A stretch of 37,008 bases of DNA, from the NCBI RefSeq assembly GCF_003946445.1, contig NZ_RHOF01000012.1, positions 1 to 37,008 of the forward strand, read 5' to 3'. Shown here in pieces: positions 13,923-22,919 of the stretch (its first letter is position 1; each line of letters begins with the position of its first letter). This DNA is from Loigolactobacillus jiayinensis (lineage in GTDB: Bacteria > Bacillota > Bacilli > Lactobacillales > Lactobacillaceae). The translations under genes and the position numbers were made by a program. The notes under the pieces are model-generated. The model was not told the origin of the DNA and did not search any database. It worked only from the letters and a program-made list of their open reading frames with translations.

Positions 13923-15287
13923 TTATTCAGCTGTATTTTTAATCATTAGTCTGTAATGTATTTTATCAGTTTGTTGCGGGTTAAACAATTGCGATTTTTT
14001 CACGCCCAGTAGCCATAAGACAGTATTTTGCTGCGTTGTGATCAACCATAATCGTTCACGCTGCTGCTGCGGAATCTTTTGATCACTTAAAATGCGCTTA
14101 ATTTTTTGATGGCCGTGCCGCAAAACTAGCCGATCGCCCGGCTGACGATGGCGTAGCACAAGCGGTAATTCCGTCGGCGCCAGCCAAACATCCAACGTGG
14201 TGGCAGTAAGCGGTAAAGCCCCACTAGCTGCGTGTAAACTAACCTGCCACTCGTCAACCTGACAGACTTGTTCCGGTGCCAAATGGTGAACCGTCGCAGT
14301 AACTGGTGGTGGCGCTGGCGTAATTGTAAAATACTGATAACTTTTAATGAGCTGCCAACCCGCCGCTAAATCTAACTGTGCCTGTGCTTGAGCGCCTTGT
14401 AATAGCGCCCAGATCTCCGCTTTTTGGCGCTGATTGACCCCAATGGCATGCGCAACTAATAAACGCGTTAATAAGCGGTCTAATGCTAGATATTGCACAT
14501 CCGTTGATAGGTGCTGCCACTGCGCTAAATCACCGTAATAACCCGGCGTTAAAAAATGACCACTGGCAGTTATAATCTGATCCATTTGCCGCTGATTGAC
14601 GCGTAACAAACGCTGCAATTGTTCCGCATAAGCTGCCGCGTGCTCCGCCGCTAGTGGCTGGCGCTGTTTCAATACAGGCACCACTTGCTGCCGAATCTGG
14701 TTACGCGCAAAGTGAGTATCATGATTGGTTTCATCTTCAAAATAAGTTAACTGCTGTTGCTGCACATACGCACGCAATTGTTGCCGCGTAAATGGCAGCA
14801 ACGGCCGAATTAAATTAGCGTGCGCAAATGGTCGCTTGGTGGCAATTGCAGCTAACTGCTGGATCGCACCACCACGGCCTAAGCGCATCAACATTGTTTC
14901 CAACTGATCATCAGCATGGTGCGCCGTCAGTAGTAGTGGAAGCTGTTGCTGCTGCAAAACTTGCGCAAAATATGCATAACGGAATTGTCGTGCTGCGGCT
15001 TCCGTACCGTGTGTGGGGTGCTGTTCCAGTGGCCATTTAGTTTGATATAGCGGCCAGTGGTGCGCGGCACAATACGCGGTTAAAAAGGCTGCCTCGCCAA
15101 CACTGGCGGCACGTAATTGGTGATTGACATGAACAACGTTAATTTTTGGCCGCAGGTTCAACGGCAATTTTGCCAGTAAATCCAACAAAGCCATTGAATC
15201 GGCGCCAGTTGACACGGCCACCAGTACCGGCGTTTGTGCGGTCCATAAATTTAATTGCTTAACATGTGTGGTAAATTCAGTTTGCAA
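13923..15287 (-). CDS. tilS: tRNA(Ile)-lysidine synthetase
   Basis: A 454-aa ATP-dependent enzyme that converts C34 of the minor tRNA-Ile (CAU) to lysidine, so that it reads AUA. The PP-loop ATPase motif appears as STGADS at 26-31 (SGGxDS in the consensus; Thr in the second position is a mild variant). HHADDQLET follows around 120-130, then a glutamine-rich middle and the C-terminal TilS domain (RHRQPGDR). The start is TTG at 15287, with GGAGG exactly 7 nt upstream. The protein is unusually rich in Gln. It lies after yabR, separated by a terminator, and 78 nt before hpt. Confidence 0.95.
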   Translation of the reverse strand: MQTEFTTHVKQLNLWTAQTPVLVAVSTGADSMALLDLLAKLPLNLRPKINVVHVNHQLRAASVGEAAFLTAYCAAHHWPLYQTKWPLEQHPTHGTEAAARQFRYAYFAQVLQQQQLPLLLTAHHADDQLETMLMRLGRGGAIQQLAAIATKRPFAHANLIRPLLPFTRQQLRAYVQQQQLTYFEDETNHDTHFARNQIRQQVVPVLKQRQPLAAEHAAAYAEQLQRLLRVNQRQMDQIITASGHFLTPGYYGDLAQWQHLSTDVQYLALDRLLTRLLVAHAIGVNQRQKAEIWALLQGAQAQAQLDLAAGWQLIKSYQYFTITPAPPPVTATVHHLAPEQVCQVDEWQVSLHAASGALPLTATTLDVWLAPTELPLVLRHRQPGDRLVLRHGHQKIKRILSDQKIPQQQRERLWLITTQQNTVLWLLGVKKSQLFNPQQTDKIHYRLMIKNTAE

Positions 15288-15311
15288 AGTTACACCTCCT
15301 ACCGCGCCAAC

Positions 15312-15345
15312 TAAAAAACGAGTTCAGGCTTATCCCGAACTCGTT
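15312..15345 (-). terminator. terminator of yabR
   Basis: On the minus strand AACGAGTTCGGG...CCTGAACTCGTT forms a strong stem followed by six T. It lies just after the yabR stop and before the tilS ribosome binding site, so tilS may depend on read-through or on an unrecognised promoter. Confidence 0.8.
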
Positions 15346-15355
15346 GACGTTACTA

Positions 15356-15868
15356 TTAGCTACGACGACCGCCACGGCCGCCACGCTTACCTTCAGTATT
15401 GCGCTTTAAGTCAGTTAAACGTGATTCACTGTCTTTAAGAAAATCGGATAAAAGATCGTCAAAGTCTTCCTTTTTGTTGGTTTCTTGGAAATGACGCCGA
15501 CCACCGCCAGCTCGACCTTGTGCATGTGAGCTAGTATGATTGGAACGATTATTCTGCCGCGGACCTGAATCATTTGAACGATGTGGTGCGTGTTCATGAT
15601 GACTAGTGTGCTCATGTTCTTCAGAAGCAGGTTTATCAACCGCCTTACGAATTGACAAACCGATCTTACCGTCATCACCAACTGACATTACCTTAACTGT
15701 GACTTCATCGCCAACAGAGAGGACATCATGAATATCTTTAACATAACTATCCGAAATTTCACTAATATGGACTAGGCCTGTCTTACGATTACCTAAATCA
15801 ATAAACGCACCAAAATTCGTGATTCCAGAAACCTTACCAGAAACTTTAGCTCCGACTTCAATTGACAT
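15356..15868 (-). CDS. yabR: S1 domain RNA-binding protein (YabR type)
   Basis: A 170-aa protein with one S1 RNA-binding domain at about 1-75, including GAKVSGKVSGITNFGAFIDL and GLVHISEISDSYVKDI. The remainder is low-complexity, His/Arg/Gly/Asp-rich, ending GRGGRRS, typical of RNA-associated tails. The ATG at 15868 has AAGGAGG upstream, at a spacing of about 12 nt. The position between divIC and tilS equals that of Bacillus yabR. The exact function is not known; general ribosome or RNA association is expected for the family. Confidence 0.9.
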   Translation of the reverse strand: MSIEVGAKVSGKVSGITNFGAFIDLGNRKTGLVHISEISDSYVKDIHDVLSVGDEVTVKVMSVGDDGKIGLSIRKAVDKPASEEHEHTSHHEHAPHRSNDSGPRQNNRSNHTSSHAQGRAGGGRRHFQETNKKEDFDDLLSDFLKDSESRLTDLKRNTEGKRGGRGGRRS

Positions 15869-15947
15869 AAAAAAGTTTTTCCTCCTTAGATCATGTACTC
15901 ATAAGTATAGCACAGGAAAGGGCTGTTGCAAGCGTCTCACACGTGTT

Positions 15948-16361
15948 TTATTTCGTCGAGATCGTCGGGGCTTTATCCTGTGGCAAACTATAAATTGTTT
16001 CATTATTTTTAGAATAATAATACTTCTGCCGAATCACTTGTTGCAGATAATCATCATTTTTAAGTTGCGACTCTTGTAACTTCAATTGTTGCTGTTGTGC
16101 CTTAGTTTGCTTCAATTTAGTTTTTTTAGTCGCTACTTGACTAGTCGTTGTCACTAATGATTGATGCGCTTGATAAATCTGCACACCACACACTAGAAAA
16201 ATAACAGCTAACAGTCCAATCAAAAACAAAATACGGCGTCGATGCACATGTTGAACATGATGTGCACGTGCTTGCTTTTTTTGCCGTACCCGCTCAATTT
16301 CGGCGTACGGGTCAACTGCGGTCTGCTTAGTCGTGCTATTTTTTTTCTTAGTAAGCAGCAT
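15948..16361 (-). CDS. divIC: septum formation initiator family protein (DivIC)
   Basis: A 137-aa bitopic membrane protein of the cell division machinery. A basic cytoplasmic N-terminus (about 1-44, with RVRQKKQARAHH and HRRR) precedes one membrane segment at about 45-63 (ILFLIGLLAVIFLVCGVQI). The extracellular part starts with a coiled coil rich in Lys and Gln (about 70-105) and ends with the conserved KYYYSKNNETIYSLP. This architecture and the position before yabR match DivIC, which works with FtsL and DivIB at the septum. The ATG at 16361 has GAAGGGTG upstream. Its own promoter lies at 16469-16497. Confidence 0.9.
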   Translation of the reverse strand: MLLTKKKNSTTKQTAVDPYAEIERVRQKKQARAHHVQHVHRRRILFLIGLLAVIFLVCGVQIYQAHQSLVTTTSQVATKKTKLKQTKAQQQQLKLQESQLKNDDYLQQVIRQKYYYSKNNETIYSLPQDKAPTISTK

Positions 16362-16468
16362 AACCGCACCCTTCTTTCATTAAAAATATGACTGTTTCTA
16401 GCTAAAAATTTCTGCTCTAAAACAAGTTCATCACACTGTTACTACAGCGTTTACCTAATTCTACCCAA

Positions 16469-16497
16469 AGTATAACAAGCTTTTTCAACAGTGTCCA
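16469..16497 (-). promoter_or_regulatory. promoter of divIC
   Basis: Minus-strand TGGACA (16497-16492), a 17-nt spacer and TATACT (16474-16469), both close to consensus. Located about 110 nt upstream of divIC in a 221-nt gap. Confidence 0.7.
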
Positions 16498-16582
16498 CGT
16501 AGAAGCGTACAATACTTCAAAAAAATTAAAAATTATTAATTCTTTTCACTACTCATTTTGCACGATCAACTAAAAAAACTTA

Positions 16583-16846
16583 CTAGAACTTCTCAGCAAA
16601 GGTTTCCGAAACGATATCGTACATTTCTTCGGCAGCCTCTTTTTTCGTTGTTTCGAATAAAGCATTAACTTTGACCGTTAACGTTTTATTGCCAAACTTA
16701 ATTATTAAAACATCGCCAACAGAAACATCAGTTGATGATTTAGCCACCTTATCATTGATCAAGATTCGCCCTTTATCGGCAATTTCTTTGGCAACGGTGC
16801 GGCGTTTAATGATACGTGAAACCTTTAAGAATTTATCTAAGCGCAT
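16583..16846 (-). CDS. rqcP: RqcP (YabO), S4-domain ribosome quality control factor
   Basis: An 87-aa protein that is essentially one S4 RNA-binding domain: [21 protein letters not shown] at the N-terminus followed by [20 protein letters not shown]. Members of this family bind the stalled 50S subunit with RqcH and help add C-terminal alanine tails to stalled peptides. The length and the position between the flippase-like gene and divIC equal Bacillus yabO. The start at 16846 has only a weak ribosome binding site (AGAGTGAG), and the gene is probably translated from the pth-mfd transcript, 19 nt after its neighbour. Confidence 0.93.
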   Translation of the reverse strand: MRLDKFLKVSRIIKRRTVAKEIADKGRILINDKVAKSSTDVSVGDVLIIKFGNKTLTVKVNALFETTKKEAAEEMYDIVSETFAEKF

Positions 16847-16865
16847 AATATTTACTCACTCTCTT

Positions 16866-18452
16866 TTAATTGTCTTTTTTATTAAACCGGCGTAGAAATT
16901 GTTTACCCATTGGCAGCGCCAACCACTCACGGATGGTCAATAAGTGTAGCACTCGTGTTAAAAACAAAAACAAGCTCCCACCAATAATGATACACACCAG
17001 CACTAAGCCACCGGTAGCTAATCGTCCAGGTTGTAACCATTGTACAAGTTGATGGAAAAAAACACCAACCACTAGCGCCATACCGCCAACGCAAACCATT
17101 AATTTCAGTAAGAATTGTTGCCGGAATAGTGCTTGTTGAATATAACTGCGCGAACGCCACCAAATCAGTCCAAACATGACAAACAACGCCAAAACAGTTG
17201 CGCTACTAGCACCATTGATCTGCCAGCGCCGCACTGCCCAACCATTAACGGCCAGCTTAACTGCCAGCCCAACTAGCAGTGCCAGCGTTGGTAAACGATA
17301 CTCGCCTAAGCTTTGAAAAACACTACTATAACTGGAAATTAGTGCTACTAACACAATGCTTAGCATGTACAGGGCTAACGCCAAATCACCTTGCGTATTA
17401 CCAAAAAGCAAGCGATTGACCCCAGGCATCAATGCAATTAAGCCACCAGCTGCTGCTGCCGAAAACGTGAAACTTAAGCGGATCATCATCACCGCTTGTC
17501 GATAAAATTCGTTATGACGCCGCCGTTGCAGTGCCCGCGTCAAACTCGGTAGCAACGAAGCCGACAGCCCAGTTGCCAGCACCAAGCCCAGTTGAACCAA
17601 CGGCTGGCCACGATCGTATACCCCTTTTAAGCTTTTAGCTGCTGCTTGGCCTAGGCCCGCAACCACTAAATTATTTTTAACCGAAAAAGAATCCATTAAT
17701 TGTAATAAAACGATCAACGAGGCAAATAGACACAACGACCCACCTTCAGCGAGAAAACGGCGGAGTAATTCACCATAGCGCGGTGCAGGCACCTTTGACG
17801 GCGGCATCGTTGCAGTACGTGCCCGCCGCCACCAAAAATACAGTAAAACGCTACTAGCGGCTATCGCACCAAAAGTAGCCCCGCTCATCGCCCAGGTGCC
17901 CATTTTATAAACGGACCAGTGACCACGCACTGCCCAGACAGCGGCCAGCAAAATCACCGCCACCCGCACTAATTGTTCGGCAACTTGTGAAATCGCGGTT
18001 GGCACCATCACGAAACGGCCTTGAAAGTAACCGCGACTCAGCGCTAGCCAAGGCATAAATAGAAACATCCACGCCACGGCCTCGATCAGCGGTGCCAACT
18101 GCCGATCGCCCATCGCGTGAGCAATACCGCCAGCGCCAAACTGTAAGCCAATGAAAATTAGTGCGGACAGTCCGGCTAGTAGAATTGCACTACGCCGCAA
18201 CGTTTCGCGTTGCCAACCAAGATCCGTTTGTTCAGCAATCAATTTGGAAATAAATACCGGCAAACCAGATAACGCAAAGGTCATCCCGATGCCATACAGT
18301 GGGTAGATCTGTTGATACACGTAAAAACCAGTGTTGCCGACTAAGTTTTGAAACGGGACACGATAAACAGCACTGAGAATTTTCGCAATCAACGCCGCCA
18401 ACGACAGGATAAAGGCGCCATTAACAACGTGCTTCATTTGTTTATTTTGCAT
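16866..18452 (-). CDS. oligosaccharide flippase family membrane protein (YabM/SpoVB-MurJ type)
   Basis: A 528-aa polytopic membrane protein with about 14 hydrophobic segments, of the MOP superfamily that includes MurJ, SpoVB and YabM. The N-terminal pattern NGAFILSLAALIAKILSAVYRVPF and GFYVYQQIYPLYGIG is characteristic of the SpoVB/MurJ-like branch. These proteins move lipid-linked wall or polysaccharide precursors across the membrane; which one is moved here is not known. I chose the ATG at 18452, 7 nt after GAGG; a GTG one codon earlier is too close to that site. The start lies 9 nt after the mfd stop, so translation is probably coupled. The position equals Bacillus yabM. Confidence 0.88.
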   Translation of the reverse strand: MQNKQMKHVVNGAFILSLAALIAKILSAVYRVPFQNLVGNTGFYVYQQIYPLYGIGMTFALSGLPVFISKLIAEQTDLGWQRETLRRSAILLAGLSALIFIGLQFGAGGIAHAMGDRQLAPLIEAVAWMFLFMPWLALSRGYFQGRFVMVPTAISQVAEQLVRVAVILLAAVWAVRGHWSVYKMGTWAMSGATFGAIAASSVLLYFWWRRARTATMPPSKVPAPRYGELLRRFLAEGGSLCLFASLIVLLQLMDSFSVKNNLVVAGLGQAAAKSLKGVYDRGQPLVQLGLVLATGLSASLLPSLTRALQRRRHNEFYRQAVMMIRLSFTFSAAAAGGLIALMPGVNRLLFGNTQGDLALALYMLSIVLVALISSYSSVFQSLGEYRLPTLALLVGLAVKLAVNGWAVRRWQINGASSATVLALFVMFGLIWWRSRSYIQQALFRQQFLLKLMVCVGGMALVVGVFFHQLVQWLQPGRLATGGLVLVCIIIGGSLFLFLTRVLHLLTIREWLALPMGKQFLRRFNKKDN

Positions 18453-18461
18453 CACTTAACC

Positions 18462-21400
18462 TCACGCTGGCGTGGCTTGCTGCACAATTGCTGCTAAGCC
18501 AGTTAAGAACTGTGTTAATTCTTCCAACCAATCTGGCTGGCGCATTTTCGGTTGAATGACTAGTGCGACCACTAGTTTGTCACCATCCATTTTAACGGTG
18601 GCTTTTAATTTAGTTTTGCTTAACGCCTTGAAGACGTCTTCTGGCGCAATCTGGCGAGTACCCTTAGCCGATAATTTAACGCGTAATTGTTCATCGACGT
18701 GGCGGATACGCTCAACCAGCGCTTGGTCAGCATACACTTTCAGCAAGCCAATCGCCAGTAAATGAGCCACCGGATCTGGATAGTCGCCGAAACGATCAAA
18801 TAGATCAGCTTGTAATTCTTCCAGATCAGCTGGACTACTTAACTCACGGACACGCTTATACAATTCAATTTTCTGCCGTTGATCGGTGATGTACTCACTT
18901 GGCAAATAAGCCTCAATACCCAGATCCAGCTCGGCATCACTTTTAACTTGTGCTGTTTTACCTTGCTTCTGGGCAACCGCATCCGCTAGCATCTGCGAGT
19001 ACAGATCGTAGCCGACGGAATCAATGAACCCATGCTGCTGCTTGCCTAGTAAGTTGCCGGCACCGCGAATTGATAGGTCGCGCATGGCAATTTTAAAGCC
19101 AGAACCTAATTCGGTGAAATCACGAATTGCCGCTAAGCGTTTTTCGCTGATCTCAGTCAGCACCTTATTCTGGCGGTACATGAAGTACGCATAGCCCACA
19201 CGACTGCTACGGCCAACCCGCCCCCGTAATTGATACAGTTGCGCTAAGCCCATGTGGTCAGCGTCTTCGACAAACAAGGTGTTAACATTGGGCATATTGA
19301 CCCCATTTTCAATGATCGTTGTGGTGACGATCACGTCATAGCGGCCGTGGACAAATTCATACAAGGTATTCTCCAGCTGTGCTTCAGTCATTTGGCCGTG
19401 GGCATACGTCACCGTAGCTTGGGGCACTAGCGCTTCAATATTGGCCACCGTACGTTCAATGTCTTCCACACGGTTATGCAAATAAAAGACTTGCCCGCCA
19501 CGCGCTAATTCACGTTCAATTCCAGAGCGCAAGGCGCCAGCATTTTGTTCCATCACGTAGGTTTGCACCGGATAACGGTTAGCTGGTGGCGTTTCAATCA
19601 CTGACAAATCACGCACACCGACCATCGACATGTTCAACGTACGGGGAATTGGTGTTGCCGTCATGGTCAGGACATCCACGTTGGAACGCAAGGTTTTCAG
19701 TCGTTCCTTGGCCTTAACGCCAAAACGCTGTTCCTCATCGACCACTAGCAAACCTAAATCACGAAAGTCCACGTCCTTGGACAAAATCCGGTGAGTGCCA
19801 ATGATCACGTCAGCTTGCCCACTTTTAATTGCCGCCAGTGAAGCTTTGATCTGTTTTGTCGTGCGGAAGCGCGATAGTAATTCAACTTGTACCGGAAAAT
19901 CGGCGAAACGTTGCATCATAGTATCAAAATGTTGTTGTGCCAAAATCGTTGTTGGCACTAAGAACGCAGCTTGCTTACCATCTTGAATCGCTTTAAATAC
20001 TGCCCGCAGCGCCACTTCAGTCTTACCAAAGCCAACATCACCGACTAGCAGTCGATCCATCGGCTTAGGCTTTTCCATATCATGTTTGATCTCGGCGACA
20101 CTACGCAACTGGTCATCGGTTTCCGTATAGGGGAACGCGTCCTCAAACTCGTGCTGATATTCATTATCTGGTGAAAACGCAAACCCCTTTTCCGCTTCCC
20201 GTTGTGCGTACAATTCAATCAAGTCATCCGCAATATCTTCAATTTTTGAACTGACTTTGCGTTTTGTCTTAGCCCATTCACTACCGCCCAGTTTATTGAT
20301 CCGTGGTGTTTTGCCTTCAGACGCAACGTACTTTTGAACTAAATTTAGTTGGCTGACTGGAATAAATAATTTGGCGTTATCTTGATACAAAATGGTGATG
20401 TAATCTTGGTGTGCGCCATCGACCTCTAGGGTTTGCATACCGACATACTTACCAATCCCATGATTGACGTGGACCACGTAATCGCCAGGATTCAGTTCAT
20501 TATAACTTTTAATGCGTTCGGCATTGGCTAATGTTTGGCGCCGAATACGCTTTTTGACCGGCTGATTGAACAATTCTTTTTCTGTGACTACCACTAGGTT
20601 CGCATCCGGTAATTCGAAGCCATTTTGCAAGGTAGCCGCAACGATCTGTACTTGCTGTAACTGTAACGTGGCTGGTTTGGCCAGCGTCGCCTTGATCTTA
20701 AAGTCGCGTAAAATACGCCCAACGCGCTCACGGCGTTCATCGTCACCAACCATGACGATAACCGTCTGTTGCTGCATTTGCCAGCGATCAATTTCCGCTT
20801 TGAACAACGGCATTTGGCCGAAGAATTGTTGCATGTCCCGATTTTGTAAATCTAAAATCTGGTCTAAGCGTAAATTGCCCATCCCTTTTTGGAACAAGGT
20901 CAAATAAAGGTGCGTGTGTTTGTTTTTACGCAACAAGATTTTTAGTTCAGTACTGATTTTTTGACTGTGTAGCATGCGGTGGTCAGCCACTTCTTCGGCC
21001 TGCCATTGGTCAGCATCAGCCGCTAATTCGATTTCACTTTCCTGCATCCGTGGATAATCGTCGAGTGCAATCAAGCCATCCGCTGGTAAATAATCGGTTA
21101 AATTGGCTGCCGGCCCGTAAATTAAATCGCGGAAACGAACGAGTTCCGGGATAACCTCACCCTTTTCCAACGCGGCAATCACCGGCGCAATGTTATTGGT
21201 CAGCGCTGTTTGCTCACTGGCCTCCTTCAACTTGGCCAGCTCAGCTTGATAGGCTTTTTTAACCCGTGGTGCCGCTTGCTTTAATAGTTCTGGGGCCACT
21301 AAAAAGTCAGTCGCCGGCAATAAAGTAAATTCAGTCAAATTTTCAATGCTGCGTTGGGTGCCAGCCTCAAAGTAACGTAGTGAATCCACTTCAGTGTCGA

Positions 21401-21983
21401 ATAAATCGATTCGTACAGGATTAGCTGCGTTTAATGGATAAATATCGATAATATCCCCACGCATGGCAAATTCACCTGGCCGACCAACCAGCTGTTCACG
21501 GGTGTAGCCCATACCGACTAATTGCTGCCGCAACTGAATTGGATCCAGTTCGCCACCTGGCTTGATGGTTAACGCACTAGCCCGCCACATATCAGGTGTC
21601 GGCAATAGTTGCCGTACCCCAGCCAATGAAGCAACAACAATACCGGGCTGTTGTTGCGCCAAAAATGTCAGCGCCTGTACCCGCTCGCTACGGTACTCTG
21701 GCGAACTGACCGCTACCTGTGCCGCCATCACTTCATCAACAGGAAATAACTTAACCTGAGTTTCCGGCAATAAATTAGTTAAATCATCTACTAACTGGCT
21801 GGCATTGAATAAGCTATTGGTCACCACCAGCAGTGGTTGTTTCTTAGCACGCAAAACAGCGCTCAATAGCAATGAGCGCGCCGAATCCTGCAAACCGGTA
21901 ACCAGTTGCCGACTATGCGGCGTTACCTGGCCGAGCCAGTCTTTTATTTTTGGTGCCTGTAAAAGCAGTTCAGTTAAATCCAT
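18462..21983 (-). CDS. mfd: transcription-repair coupling factor
   Basis: A 1173-aa ATP-dependent translocase that removes RNA polymerase stalled at DNA lesions and recruits UvrA. The UvrB-like N-terminal module covers about 1-320 with YRSERVQAL and GRPGEFAMRGDIIDIYP. The RNA-polymerase interaction domain is at about 495-560 (PGDYVVHVNHGIGKYVG). The RecG-like helicase has Walker A GDVGFGKT (648-655), DEEQ (749-752) and the later QLRGRVGRS motif. The C-terminal TRCF domain follows (ELDLGIEAYLPSEYI). Length is normal. The ATG at 21983 follows the pth stop by 3 nt, with the ribosome binding site GGAAGGGA inside the end of pth. Confidence 0.98.
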   Translation of the reverse strand: MDLTELLLQAPKIKDWLGQVTPHSRQLVTGLQDSARSLLLSAVLRAKKQPLLVVTNSLFNASQLVDDLTNLLPETQVKLFPVDEVMAAQVAVSSPEYRSERVQALTFLAQQQPGIVVASLAGVRQLLPTPDMWRASALTIKPGGELDPIQLRQQLVGMGYTREQLVGRPGEFAMRGDIIDIYPLNAANPVRIDLFDTEVDSLRYFEAGTQRSIENLTEFTLLPATDFLVAPELLKQAAPRVKKAYQAELAKLKEASEQTALTNNIAPVIAALEKGEVIPELVRFRDLIYGPAANLTDYLPADGLIALDDYPRMQESEIELAADADQWQAEEVADHRMLHSQKISTELKILLRKNKHTHLYLTLFQKGMGNLRLDQILDLQNRDMQQFFGQMPLFKAEIDRWQMQQQTVIVMVGDDERRERVGRILRDFKIKATLAKPATLQLQQVQIVAATLQNGFELPDANLVVVTEKELFNQPVKKRIRRQTLANAERIKSYNELNPGDYVVHVNHGIGKYVGMQTLEVDGAHQDYITILYQDNAKLFIPVSQLNLVQKYVASEGKTPRINKLGGSEWAKTKRKVSSKIEDIADDLIELYAQREAEKGFAFSPDNEYQHEFEDAFPYTETDDQLRSVAEIKHDMEKPKPMDRLLVGDVGFGKTEVALRAVFKAIQDGKQAAFLVPTTILAQQHFDTMMQRFADFPVQVELLSRFRTTKQIKASLAAIKSGQADVIIGTHRILSKDVDFRDLGLLVVDEEQRFGVKAKERLKTLRSNVDVLTMTATPIPRTLNMSMVGVRDLSVIETPPANRYPVQTYVMEQNAGALRSGIERELARGGQVFYLHNRVEDIERTVANIEALVPQATVTYAHGQMTEAQLENTLYEFVHGRYDVIVTTTIIENGVNMPNVNTLFVEDADHMGLAQLYQLRGRVGRSSRVGYAYFMYRQNKVLTEISEKRLAAIRDFTELGSGFKIAMRDLSIRGAGNLLGKQQHGFIDSVGYDLYSQMLADAVAQKQGKTAQVKSDAELDLGIEAYLPSEYITDQRQKIELYKRVRELSSPADLEELQADLFDRFGDYPDPVAHLLAIGLLKVYADQALVERIRHVDEQLRVKLSAKGTRQIAPEDVFKALSKTKLKATVKMDGDKLVVALVIQPKMRQPDWLEELTQFLTGLAAIVQQATPA

Positions 21984-21986
21984 AGC

Positions 21987-22553
21987 CTATCCCTTCCGAT
22001 TATACTGATTCATCACCTGCATGAAGTCAGCGCCTTTAGTCCAATCTTCCAGCGCATCGATGGCAGTATCGATACTTTGATCAACTAACGGCTGTGCTTC
22101 AGCACTAAATGGTGACAGCACCCAATCAACGACGCTACGTTTTTCCGGATGGCCGGTACCAATACGCACACGATTAAAATCAGCGGTACGTAAAAAGCTG
22201 ATCAAGCTTTTAATGCCATTGTGGCCGCCAGCTGAACCATGCTCACGCAACCGTAACCGGCCTGGTACCAAGTCCATATCATCATACACGATCATCAATT
22301 CATCCATTTGGATTTGGTAATACGTCATCAACGGCTTTACCGCGCGCCCAGATTCGTTCATAAAAGTTTGTGGCTTAACTAAGTAAACCTTCTCGCCATT
22401 TTCAAAATAAGTTGCGTAATTAGCTTCAAATTGACTATGACTAAAAGTGACATTGTGTGCCGCCGCCATCCGGTCTACCGTCATAAAACCGACATTATGC
22501 TTGGTACGACTATATTTTTGTCCAGGATTACCTAAACCAACGATCATTTTCAT
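21987..22553 (-). CDS. pth: peptidyl-tRNA hydrolase
   Basis: A 188-aa cytoplasmic esterase that releases tRNA from peptidyl-tRNA that has dropped off the ribosome. The N-terminal motif GLGNPGQKYSRTKHNVGF gives Asn9 and the catalytic His19. VKPQTFMNESG (about 60-70), VYDDMDLVPGRLRLR and GSAGGHNGIKS follow, all diagnostic. Length is typical. The ATG is at 22553. It heads the pth-mfd-flippase-rqcP run and overlaps functionally with rqcP in rescue of stalled translation. A TATAAT promoter and a strong hairpin lie in the 366-nt gap upstream. Confidence 0.97.
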   Translation of the reverse strand: MKMIVGLGNPGQKYSRTKHNVGFMTVDRMAAAHNVTFSHSQFEANYATYFENGEKVYLVKPQTFMNESGRAVKPLMTYYQIQMDELMIVYDDMDLVPGRLRLREHGSAGGHNGIKSLISFLRTADFNRVRIGTGHPEKRSVVDWVLSPFSAEAQPLVDQSIDTAIDALEDWTKGADFMQVMNQYNRKG

Positions 22554-22689
22554 TAGAAATTTTCCACCTTATCTTGATATCACTTAAAATTAGTTTAATT
22601 TAGTGTCCTGCAACTCAGCTAGCGTAACCACAATTACCGACGTACACTAGCTTTTCTGTGCCCGTAAAAAAATCTGTGACACGAAAACG

Positions 22690-22712
22690 ACCGGCAAAAT
22701 TAGTTTGCCGGT
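22690..22712 (-). repeat. hairpin in the pth leader
   Basis: ACCGGCAAA and TTTGCCGGT are perfect 9-nt arms around a 5-nt loop. On the minus strand it is followed by CGTTTTCG and, 20 nt later, by seven T. It lies just downstream of the predicted pth promoter, so it could be a weak terminator/attenuator or the end of a transcript from tetR. Confidence 0.5.
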
Positions 22713-22734
22713 TCCAACAGAATTATTATTGGCT

Positions 22735-22743
22735 ATTATACCA
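22735..22743 (-). promoter_or_regulatory. probable pth promoter (extended -10)
   Basis: On the minus strand TGGTATAAT is a consensus -10 with a TGn extension. A good -35 is not visible. It lies about 180 nt upstream of pth and faces it. Confidence 0.5.
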
Positions 22744-22919
22744 TACCCAGCAGTGCTTTTCCGTTCAGTAGCTGCCCACATCAATTAAATCAAAACACCC
22801 TAATCGTTAAAATGTGCTACGCCAATTTTGATACCAGAAAGCACCTTACCGTATCCCGTCACTAACTCACATCGTGACCCGCACTTATTTTCACTCAATA
22901 AGTTTCAGCAGTTGGCCCT

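Larger units (their letters stand above)
22554..22916. other. gap between tetR and pth; no gene seen
   Basis: This gap holds a probable pth promoter (TATAAT near 22735), a perfect 9-bp hairpin at 22690-22712, and short AT-rich sequence. No open frame with a ribosome binding site was found. No clear terminator for tetR could be recognised; weak inverted repeats near 22880-22905 lack a T run. Confidence 0.6.

Noticed and set aside
13923-15287. Changed ATPase motif (STGADS) as a sign that TilS is inactive
   Set aside because: Ser-x-Gly-x-Asp-Ser is retained and the remaining TilS motifs are intact; a Thr in the second position is a tolerated variant.
22680-22740. T-box or metabolite riboswitch in the pth, dusB or ECF leaders
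   Set aside because: No T-box sequence, no paired-stem architecture of a known riboswitch and no conserved core could be found in any of these leaders.
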